NCBI GenBank assembly: GCA_037178975.1
Contig: JASJZH010000005.1
Span: 4,464,001 to 4,528,000 of the forward strand
Length of the DNA stretch: 64,000 bases
Origin: Oscheius tipulae
Taxonomy: Eukaryota > Nematoda > Chromadorea > Rhabditida > Rhabditidae
Direction: 5' to 3'
Shown: piece after piece, positions 46,709 to 56,089 of the stretch
Position numbering within the stretch: position 1 is the stretch's first letter
Layout of the letters: each line of letters starts with the position of its first letter
Position numbers and translations under genes: made by a program
Notes under the pieces: model-generated
What the model was told of the DNA's origin: nothing
What the model saw: the letters and a program-made list of their open reading frames with translations, nothing else
The model's database searches: none

Positions 46709-46848
46709 GCTGAATTAGAAGACGTGTAATTGCCGAGCCTCACGAGAGATCTTTCACAGAGAATACAGAGTTTATTATTTATATGAAGATTAGACAAGAT
46801 TTTTTCGACTTCACTTCATTGTACTCCTTAAGAGATTACTAAAACCTG

Positions 46849-49410
46849 TAATCTTCGTCACCACTTGAGCAGTCATCATGCTTTTCCTGAAAAAAGCTAT
46901 TGTCCCAGCTTTCATCTTACCGAAATTTGTCCCATATAAATCGGCAGGTAGCCGTATTGCTCATCATGAGAGTTCAGCAACTTTGTGATCACATCCCGAA
47001 TAAAAACAAAGTTGGGTCGATCGTCGGGTGATTCCGCCCAACATTTTTCCATCAATGTGAAACTGGAAAACGTGAAGAAAGTTTTTCTGACTTACAGTTC
47101 TTCAGGACAGTGTTTGGGTCTGGATAGTCGATTGCCTGCCTCTAAATACTCTGGCATTTCAGTCGGTTGTATTGTGGAGTATGGTGCTTCTCCAAGAGAG
47201 AATATCTCAAACAGGAGGACTGCGAAAGACCATCTGAATTAGAATGTTCGTACGGTTAAAAATATTCTTACATGTCACTCTTCGTGCTATACTCATAGTA
47301 TTTCAAAGATTCCAGAGACATCCATTTGATTGGAAGACGCCCGCCTTGGGCGGTGTAGAGCATCGAGTTGACTTCTCTACATAATCCGAAGTCACCGATC
47401 TGAGTTCAAATTGAAACTTCTAATTCTATTATTCACTTTGGCGACCAAATTCTTGGTCAGAAAGACATTTCTTGCAGCTAAATCTCTATGAATATATTGA
47501 TTGGATGAAAGGAAGACCATTCCGTCACAGATCTGCCAACTAAAGGACAAGAGATCTTTTTGAGTCAAGGACATTTCTGCGTTCACATTGCAACTGGCTC
47601 TCTTGTTCTAAAGGTCCAATGAAAACATTCAAACGACAGTTTACAGCAATGAAACTTCTTTTGTTCTTCCTGATGAACTTTAAAAGATCGCCATGATGAG
47701 CATATTCTACGACGATGAGAGGCTGAAAACGACTGGTCACACATCCGATCAGGCTAATAATATGGAGATGATATCCAAGGTTCTTCATGAATTCCATCTC
47801 GTGGAAGAAGTCGTTTCGAGCGGTCTCGTCGGCATGATTTGGCAATTTCTTGCAGGCCACGTCGTACGTGCTCCCATGTCTTCCTTCCAACTGAACATTG
47901 AGATGACTGTGAATGCTCAGAAGAGGCACACATTCTAGGATTAATTGTGAACTGCTGAATTTTGTTGCTACCTGATAGTTTTCCCTTGTAGACTGAAGCA
48001 AAAGCGCCTGTACCCAGTAGTTCCTTACTGACCTCCAGTTTATCTATGTCAATTTCCCAGAGGTCTTTTCTGATATCTAGAACTGCTCTACCCAATAAAA
48101 TGGACTCACACTCTTTGTTCTCGCATCCTTTCAATGTCAAAGTAGTCATTGTTTCTTTCAGATCGCTCGTCATTACTCTTCTTCCTCGTATGCTCGAACC
48201 AAAAATGAAACCACTTCTTTTTCAGTCGGTGCCGAATACAGATCACTGCCAAGCAGATCACAATCGCCGTCACTATGACGCACGGAATGCTAATAGCCAG
48301 GATTAGAACTAAACACTTTTGCTTAGATACAAATGAAACCTTACCCAATGTTGTGATCTTATTATCAAGAGGACAAGTTCGTGACTCTGAGGCATCGATC
48401 CCAATCCGCATGGTACAGAGAGATGGTGGCTGAAGAGCACAGGCAGCGAACAGAATTTGGAGGCATTCAACTACAACTTGTGGTCTATGTAAAGCTCGAC
48501 TTACATTGTGTAGCGGTCAGATCTTCTAGGAAGTACATTCGAATCACATATTTTGCGCTGTAGGTGAGATTGAAGAGCATGTCTGCTACCTGTGAAAAGC
48601 CAGAACATTTGATTCTGTGAAGAATGAGCGGGATATAGATAGTAGTGATAAGATAATAGAGACGAAATTATCCTACCATGCTCCCGAGATTGGATTCTTC
48701 ACACAACTCTTCACATTTGAAGTCTGTAAAAAAGAAAAGAGCACCAGCTTCAGTCTCTGCAAACGGCTCCTTTTCTGTGCAGTATTCCTAGGAAGTTTGT
48801 TTTGAGCTGATTATTTTTACCAGCTGCTTCAGTATTTTCTCCAATACGACTCCCGCCTTTTCCGTCTTCACCACAGTATCGGAAGCAGAAATACTGTTCA
48901 TGTAGTCGCTTTCAATCTCACTTGTGACCTCATACTTTAAACAATGTTCATTTTGATCTTTTGGAGTGAAGAAAATAATCTCGCTTTTATCGTCACAGTA
49001 CTCTATTGCCTAAACTTTTGGTAAGACTTTAAAACTTGCTTACACTCTTTAAAAAGCTCCGTATACTTTCGGTTTTGGCTTTCTCTTGGTCATCCTCTTT
49101 CAGTAGGATTATAGCCGTGACTCTCCAATGTTGGCAGAACTCACTCTTGGGCATGTTCACTAGAAAGAATAGTTTATGCAGGAAAAAGTCTCATCTTACA
49201 AAGGCAATTTTGCTTTCCAGTGGAATCTATAAATGAGGAGGAACGTTTCTTTCTTGCCACACTGTAATTTCCATTCACTGACCGTACACATGAATTAGGA
49301 AAGTCTGGACTGTAAGTAGATGTTAGGGCAGACTGAATTGGAATGTTTTTTGTCGAGAAAAATCTAACCGATTGAAGCGATACCAGCAATAACAGATAGG
49401 GGACGAGCAT
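46849..49410 (-). CDS. Receptor tyrosine kinase, KIN-15/KIN-16-like
   Basis: A signal peptide (MLVPYLLLLVSLQSVRFFS) begins at 49410. The ectodomain of several exons contains scattered cysteines and no domain I recognise. The membrane span is around VLILAISIPCVIVTAIVICL, followed by a basic stop-transfer (RHRLKKK). The kinase domain has the glycine loop LGTGAFASVYKGKLSG, the lysine motif VACKKLPNHADETARNDF, EMEFMKNLGYH, the catalytic loop YIHRDLAARNVFL, IGDFGLCREV (DFG present), IKWMSLESLKYYEYSTKSDM and the ending CWAESPDDRPNF. The RDLAARN loop marks it as a tyrosine kinase. The wording of the NHADE and FMKNLGYH blocks resembles the nematode KIN-15/16 group, which may be related to VEGFR-like kinases. 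The frame stops at 46849-46851. All catalytic residues seen are intact. Confidence 0.82.
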
Positions 49411-50203
49411 TGGCTGGAAAAGATGATTGAACAGGATGCAATGACGATCCATGTTCCCATATAAAAGACATGGCAAACACCAAGAAGGGGGCTGTCTCGA
49501 AAAGGATAATATCGAGCAAAGAATCAGTCTCAGGCGTTGATTCATAGAAGAGATTACTATTTGTAGTTTTCTTTCAACAAGTTCACTACTAAATATTACC
49601 CCTAGGGGTCTCAAGTGATTGTGATTCTTTTAAACAGTTCCCCTTCTGTCATCCTGTTCAGATCCATCCCTCTCATCTGTCCTCATGTTTTTTTTCTAGT
49701 CGAGCTACCATGACAGGAGCAACGTTTTCTCAACGAAGTCTTCCAAACTGACTTGACTTGCAAAGAGTGCTTGCTGTCACAAAGTAGCTGTGACAAATTG
49801 GCAATTAGGGCTTCAGATACACACACACACACAGACTTTTGGGCATTTAGAACTAGATTAGCCGTCTAGTCTTGTCTTCGCATTGCCAACAGGCGGCTGC
49901 GCCGCTTCTCAGATAGCCTAAGCTCCCAAAAGCTGACTTGTCAACTTAATTCGGGAAATGCCATGACTTGCCAGCTTCTTTCTCGCACAGACGGACGGAC
50001 AGACGGACAGTGTTGCACTATAGTAGTAGAAAGAGTTCTATAGAAAGTATATTGGTTACACAGAAAACTATACCCTTTCATGCAGAAAAACGGGAAAAGG
50101 CGGATTATTGAGTCATCATTGTTCAGAAGTCTACCGCCGATAAGCACGCCTACCTTGTCGATAAGCCAGGTCATCTTAACAGTCCTTCTTCAAAGTAGTC
50201 GCG
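49411..50203. other. Divergent upstream region with simple repeats
   Basis: Spacer between the receptor kinase (-) and the KH0 paralogue (+). It holds a short (CA)n run near 49818-49833 and a GACGGACAGACGGACAG run near 49989-50008. No coding signal is supported. Confidence 0.5.
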
Positions 50204-50821
50204 ATGACCCACGCTGAGTTCCGTAAGTTAAACCTCTTTTCAGTATACAAAACTACTTCAGCTGTTCCGGAAGATCTTGACGTTTACTTCTCGATCAAAG
50301 AAAATGTGACCGAGTTCGTCAACCGAGTCCAGAACATCACGGCCGAGTACGATAAGTCAAGAAGAATTCTGAATGTCAAAACGAACGATCAAAGAGCTTT
50401 GAATAAAGCGGACATGATTCTGGAGCTGTACTTTAAGGTAGTCAGTTGTATTTTCTGATTAAGGAAAGAGGTTAGGATGCCAGAAAGAAAGGACCACAGA
50501 AGAAAACGGAAGATGGGCAGAGAAAGCAAGAGAAAACAGAGGCAGTCATTATGGAAAAGATTACGTGAGTTGGAACTATTTCAACCTTTTCTCTGTCTCT
50601 ATACTTCCCCTGACTGAAAAGGAAACTCTTCTTCTTTCAGACAGATCCATCTCGACGATGGAGATAACCTTGTTCAATCTCGAAAGCGCCTTCTTGAAGC
50701 TGAAACCGCTCTTTACAGTCAAAGAATGCGGCACGAGGAGGAAAGACACCAAGTGGAGATGACGCTCCTTCGCGAGAAGATTGCTACCGAGAAAACTAAG
50801 CAAATAATAGCCTCTGACTAG
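50204..50821 (+). CDS. FXR-derived small protein carrying only the KH0-like segment
   Basis: Four exons join in phase: 50204-50222, 50262-50437, 50476-50564 and 50641-50821. Exon 1 and 2 match, in sequence and intron position, the part of the FXR gene at 53.2-53.45 kb: THAEF then VPEDLDVYFSIKENVTEFV and AEYDKSRRILNV, against HTEF, VPEDLDEYFSVKENVTDFI and AEYDQSKRILNV. This region corresponds to the KH0 module of FMRP. Exon 3 begins DARK, like the DART of FXR, and then diverges into a lysine-rich stretch. The last exon is a predicted coiled coil (RLLEAETALYSQRM, HEEERHQVEMTLLREKIATE). Tudor, KH1, KH2 and RGG are all absent. Frames and splice sites are intact, so it may be expressed. Function is unknown; it could bind FXR partners or RNA weakly. 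Confidence 0.75.
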
Positions 50822-50932
50822 CTATCTATCCGTTTTCTTTTTTTCTTATTTGTTATTTATTCGCTTAATCAAGTCTATAACTATCGACTAGATCGTTTCT
50901 GAGAGTAGGCTTTCTCCACCATGTAGAACAGG

Positions 50933-51540
50933 CTAACGCTGTGGTTTCATCCGACTATCTGCACTTTTATCCTCCAGGTCTTCTTTTCCGTCCCTCGGAT
51001 ACCACTCTGTGATCTTCTTTGCCCATCTGCTCGGTTCCATGCTTATAATCCTTTCGGCCCAGCTGAGTTTCTTATTAATCGCTATCGTCTTCCAGTCATT
51101 TCGGATGTACGTCTCAGACGTTGATTTGTCCATCGGTCTAACATCGAGATGCCTAACATTCTTCTCTCTAACTACTAGTTTACCCTTGTAGATTAAAGAC
51201 TTCTTATCAAATTCGCGAAGCACCCAGGATTCAGCCCCGAATAGAACAATCGGTGACACAGCTTCTTGGAAGAGGTGTCTTCTCTTGCTCAGAGTGATAG
51301 TGCTGTCGCATAGCAGCTTACTATTTTCGTACTTCCAATAACCCAGTCCAATCCGTCTATTCACTTCTGCATTTTCGGCAGTTGGTCTTGGTTCCCAGAA
51401 AGATGAAGGTATCCACAGACTGATACTCTATCCGAAGACTAGAATCGGTTTCCGCCCTTTGGTGGATGACATTGCGACCGTCTTCTCAAAATTGATCTTT
51501 AAGCCCACTTTACTTTTTTTTCCTTTACTCAGACAGAACA
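50933..51540 (-). mobile_element. Degenerate non-LTR retrotransposon (LINE) fragment
   Basis: The minus strand reads the C-terminal part of a LINE reverse transcriptase: GLKINFEKTVAM and GRKPILVFG near 51430-51530, then after a frame change VDTFIFLGT, then NRRIGLGYWKYENSKLLCDS, AVSPIVLFGAESWVLREFDK and WAKKITEWYPRDGKEDLED. Frame breaks and missing segments show it is dead. Only the 3' end of the element is present, typical of 5' truncation. It separates the KH0 paralogue from FXR. Confidence 0.75.
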
Positions 51541-52593
51541 AAAATACCAACAGGGAGCCGTGCACGTTCTTCTCGTGAATCACACAAGGAAGTATACAGT
51601 TTGTTTCCGACAAATGCAACATGACAAAAGATCGAAAAAGAACTCTTCTTCTTCCAGTCATATCTTTTACAATTTTCAACGGTCAATTTGATGCGCTTTG
51701 GTGACTGTAGGTTCCCCATTAGGCTAAGGTTTCCATGCTTTTCATCATCGATTTTTGGCTTGAAATCAGCACCAGTCGTTTTTGGGCTCTGACCACTCTC
51801 CATTCCCTTTTCTCTATGATAAGCATTGTTTGTTCTCAAGAGAGTGTGAGTAACAGTGCACAATCCATACATACAGACACATAAAACTGCCACGTTTCTC
51901 TCTCAGTCTCGTTTAATTCCTCTGAGACTCTTATTTCTCCGCAACAATTGTGCCAATGTAATCTGACCGCGGGTCAGTTTCGGTCTCTGAGCAGTGGACA
52001 ATTTGGCTGCGTATCTCCTTCGCAATGACCAACACATTGATACTCAGTCGAAAATTTAAATAGACTAGATGTTCCCTTTTCCGGCAATCTTTTCCGAGTG
52101 TTCGTTTCCTATTTCTATCTTTTTGTTCTAGAACTTTTCAAATTTCTAGTGGAACAGATATCGATTTTCCGCTATCTAAACGTTTTCGTTTGGGGTTAGT
52201 AATTGGGAAGTTCTCTTCCTTTCGAAGCCATATTGAAGGGTTTCTTTTGCCACTTTTCCTTTCATATGTGTCGCTGTGAGTTTTGAACAGTTGCCAGAAA
52301 GATCACTATGCGGTATGGATTTTGCTAATATGTCTCATCAATTGGTCAGAGAGTATCGGAAGAAGAAGTTTCTAATCGTACAAAACCGCCCTCAGATGAA
52401 AGACTTTCTTTACTGGCTCCAAATCTTGTGCTCAGCACTTTAAACTATCCCCGCCGTTCATCCCAAAAGATCGGCCGCGCGAGCGGGCAATAGCCAAAGG
52501 TGAACACTGTTTGTTCATGTTTGTCTCTCTCCTCCCTTGACCACATTAGCTTCAATTCCAATTCGATTTCCAGCCAAACTTCCTCTGTTCAAG
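51541..52593. other. Spacer upstream of FXR
   Basis: About 1 kb without a supported gene. An acceptor (GATTTCCAG) ends about 20 nt before the FXR ATG, so a leader exon or spliced leader is likely. No other structure seen. Confidence 0.4.
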
Positions 52594-55500
52594 ATGAACA
52601 TCGAGGTCAAACTGAACAACACCTGGTATCCGGTCAATGTGATTCGGAAGGAACAGAACAGCGCTCAGGTAACTTCTCCCTGAACTTTAAAACTTTATTT
52701 TTGAAGGTCTCTTTCGTGAACAAATGGCGCGACGATCTCAACGCCAAGGTAGAAGATCTGCGTGCTGTTAGAGCCGTCCGAAACGACGATATCCAAGTTG
52801 GAGACGAGGTTGAAGTATTTGGTGTTCGGGACAGTCGAGGATGGGAGAAGGCTATCCTCAGAAATAAGGTACCGTTTCCTGCTGGCAAAAATCTTTTTTT
52901 TTTTTTGGGGGGGGAAAGAGATGACAGCGATCAGAAGGTTAAGGTAATATCCGGCCGGAACTTGCGCCAAAACAGGGAACTGAACAAAATCAATATTAAC
53001 ACATTTCGTGATCTTCGGTTTGAAGTCATAGTTTCGACTTTTGTTTTTGAGAAGGCAGAGACTACAGATCCATTTCCCACGATCGACAAAATATCTTTTC
53101 AGAAAAGCGAATTCTTCATCATCGAGACTGTCGAAGGCAAGCTGACGGAATTCGTTGAGAACAATGCCATCCGATCCGGAAAAACTGTCTACATCCCTTT
53201 CAGTCAGGTCGATATGCTGCACACTGAATTCTGTAAGAAAATGTTCATAGCAGTTTACGAAATACGTGTTCAGCTGTCCCCGAAGATCTCGACGAGTACT
53301 TCTCAGTAAAGGAAAACGTGACCGACTTCATCAACAAAGTCCAGGGAATCTATGCCGAATACGATCAGTCCAAGAGAATCTTGAATGTGACCACCTTCGA
53401 CACCAAGGCTCTGAAGAAGTCACAGCTCATTCAAGAAATGTACTTCAAGGTATTCGAATGTGTTTTTTGACAAAGTGAATGTTTAGGACGCCCGAACAAA
53501 GGAAAACTTGCGACAGCGAAAGAACGAGATCAGCAAAATGGTCTCAAACCACCAGGGGCAGGCAGAAGCAGCCTTTGTTGAAGAGTTTACGTTAGTAGAT
53601 CTGTTTCCCTCATTATATCCAACCGTTTCAGTGTCGTCTCCGATCTCATGGGTCTGGCAATCGGAAGCTCGGGCCAGAACATCCAGTCTGCTCGAAAACT
53701 TGAAGGAGTCACAGAAATCGTCCTCCAGGACAATCACAACCCCGCTATCTTTAAAGTTTACGCAGAAACCTTAGAAGCTGCCCAGAAGGCGAGAGACATG
53801 CTCGAGTATGGAGTGGACAGAATCGAAGTCGACAGGGAACTGGTCGGAAAGATTATTGGAAAGAACGGCAAGACAATCCAGGTAAGGTTTCATTCAAAGT
53901 TTTAGGAATTCTGTTGCCTTTTCCACAACCATTTCTGCTATAGCCAGAGCACTTGTAGCAGCCTGGGGGGCAGTTCTCAGATGAAGATTACAGACATGGG
54001 TCCTTTCCCAGAATCCAAAACAAAGTCATCCACTAGATACCCGTCCAAGTTGACAACTTGTGCCCTGATTCCGGCTGGTCCTCTTTGAACGTCTTTTAAA
54101 TGTAGACTGGGAACGAATCTTTGGAATTCGGAGACCTGAGCTCTTATAAAAGCCGACTTGTAGAGCTCTTTCAGTCCAAAACCCAGATTCTTCTTGAGAA
54201 GCGTTTGTGTTCCCCTGAGTCCTAGACACTTCAGAAGTTCTGCCGGTCTGCTGTAGTCTAAGAGCGCATTTGGACCGAGCCAGACCTCTCCGTTGAATCT
54301 AGGAGTAAAATGGTCCCCGAGAAACAGAAGATTTGGATCAGGGAATAGATACTCGTAGTGACCAGATACCGCCATTCTGGCTTCGAGGCAAGAAACTTTT
54401 CTCTATTAATGAATCAAATGGGAAATAGAAGACTTCACAAATACGTACACAGACTCACCTGAACGGAAGAACTTTTAACTCTGAACTGCACTCAGGCATC
54501 TGAGCAATTGGATCAGATTGTAGTCCAGCGCAACTTTGGAAGCAAAGACCTCTGTTCCCTGGTCAGAAGAGAGTCGAAGAGAGTAGTTAGGGTTATCCGA
54601 CTCTGTGATTCCAGTCAGATTTAAATTGGTTAGGATTTCTCCTCCCCTTTTCTGAAAATCCTGAGCCAGACGATTGGTCATAACAGAGGCGATCCCAGTA
54701 TTAGGCGACCATGTTGCTTTCAGATCCTGGAAAGAGACAGGCACACGAAAAGAAAGACCGAGACTTACCTGACAATAAAAAGAGCTAATTCCCCCCATTC
54801 GTTCTTAATGGTTGGATAGACTATTTTCGTTGTCTGACAGTAACACAGCTGAGTATTCCACCAACTACAGCCAGATCATAGAATCTGGAAGGTATGGGAG
54901 AGAGTGAGGACCATCTGGAAGGCATCGGAACTTATCAGTAACTAGTGTTGTCTACCGAAAAGGCATCTTTTTTTTTTAAATTTTATTCATAACTTACTGT
55001 AGAAATACAGTAATTAGTTTTGTAGAGATCGACTTTTAGTGCTTGTTGTAGAAACAGTAGTAATTAAGAACAACTTCAGAATTCTTTGTTACTACAAATG
55101 CTCGCTTAACTTGTAATTGAACTACAGTAATTAGAAGGAGGGATAAAATAATAGATAGGGTTTCATAGCAATTACAATGCTTTCCGAACAACCAACAGCT
55201 TCCAGGAAATCGTCGACAAATCCGGAGTCATCCGTGTCCAGATTGCTGGGGGAGAAGACGATGAAAGTCCCACGGTTCCCTTCGCCTTCACCGGCACCAA
55301 ATCGGCCATTGAACTGGCAAAGTTCTTAGTCGAGTATCACATTACGACAATGAAAGACATCGAGAATCTGCGTGGCGATGTGGACGATCTCCAGAGACAG
55401 ATGTACCCGCGTGGAGGGCGATTCGAAAACTCGAATGGTAATGGATTCCGTGGTGGCTTCCGGGGCGGTCGAGGACGTGGTGGATTCAATCGGGACGAGA

Positions 55501-55728
55501 GAGACGGTCGACGAGACGACCACTCTCCCGAAGAGACCCAGAGCTCTAGAGCAAACTACAGAAATGGACGCAGGTGAATATAGAGCAGTTATTCGTAAAC
55601 AATCAATCTTCAGACTCCGCGACGATGACGAAGACGACCAGCCCCCGATGCCTCCTCGTGGTGGTCGTGGCGGACGAGGAGGACGCGGTGGTTTTCGTGG
55701 TGGACGTGGACGTGGCAATTTTCAGTAG
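52594..55728 (+). CDS. fxr: Fragile X-related RNA-binding protein (FMR1/FXR family)
   Basis: FXR proteins are ribosome-associated RNA-binding regulators of translation. Eight exons join in phase: 52594-52668, 52707-52868, 53103-53232, 53274-53449, 53487-53590, 53632-53881, 55206-55573 and 55614-55728. Domain order is the family's: two Tudor/Agenet repeats (NNTWYPVNVIRKEQNSAQVS; VGDEVEVFGVRDSRGWEKA), KH0 (VPEDLDEYFSVKENV), KH1 with GXXG loop GSSG (LMGLAIGSSGQNIQSARKL), KH2 with loop GKNG (LVGKIIGKNGKTIQ, continued EIVDKSGVIRVQI after the intron), then an RGG-rich tail (GGRGGRGGRGGFRGGRGRG). Length is about 458 residues, shorter than vertebrate FMRP mainly in the KH2 loop and tail. KH2 is split by a 1,324-nt intron that houses an antisense pseudogene. 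I believe C. elegans has no FMR1 orthologue. Confidence 0.92.
53894..54884 (-). pseudogene. L-2-hydroxyglutarate dehydrogenase pseudogene inside the FXR KH2 intron
   Basis: The minus strand carries recognisable L2HGDH segments in family order. An N-terminal FAD-binding remnant (YDLAVVGG) lies at about 54855-54884. The middle domain is SPNTGIASVMTNRLAQDFQK, then GGEILTNL, then AGLQSD. Then follow FLGDHFTPRFNGEVWLGPNA, GPAGIRAQVVNLDGYLVDDF and NLHLRTAPQAATSALA. Most of the region between the FAD remnant and the middle domain is deleted. At least three frame changes are needed to read it: before AGLQSD (near 54526), before FPDPN (near 54345), and after the DSGKGPM block (near 53998). Apparent introns (for example GTAAGT to CTTTCCAG) remain, so it arose by DNA duplication and not retroposition. 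The enzyme normally oxidises L-2-hydroxyglutarate in mitochondria; this copy cannot make it. Confidence 0.8.
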
Positions 55729-56089
55729 TCTCTGATCAGCTGACTGACCCTGATCCCTTGACTCACTACACAAAAACATCTCTCGGCCCTTACTCTATCG
55801 ATTGCAATTGAATTTGACTGGTTTACTGTCTCTCCCCTGCTTTTTCCTCTCCTACCGGATCGTCTTCTACTCCGCTCTGTGTCTTGTCGTCTACAGCGGG
55901 GAACCTGTGTCTTAGCTCAAAATCTTCCCCCGTTCCCAGTTGTTATCTTGTTATAAATGAAGGAGATAAATGTTTTGCCCATTATTTTTTCTCGCTACTG
56001 GACTGCGGTGGGATGGAAGAGGGAAAGATAATTGAATCTCTTGGGCACAGGCTGCGCACCCTAGGCAGCAGCAACCGTGTGCTCTGTCA

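Noticed and set aside
52893..52920. Long T run followed by a G run in FXR intron 2 as a regulatory element
   Set aside because: A homopolymer junction of this kind is prone to sequencing error and carries no other signal.
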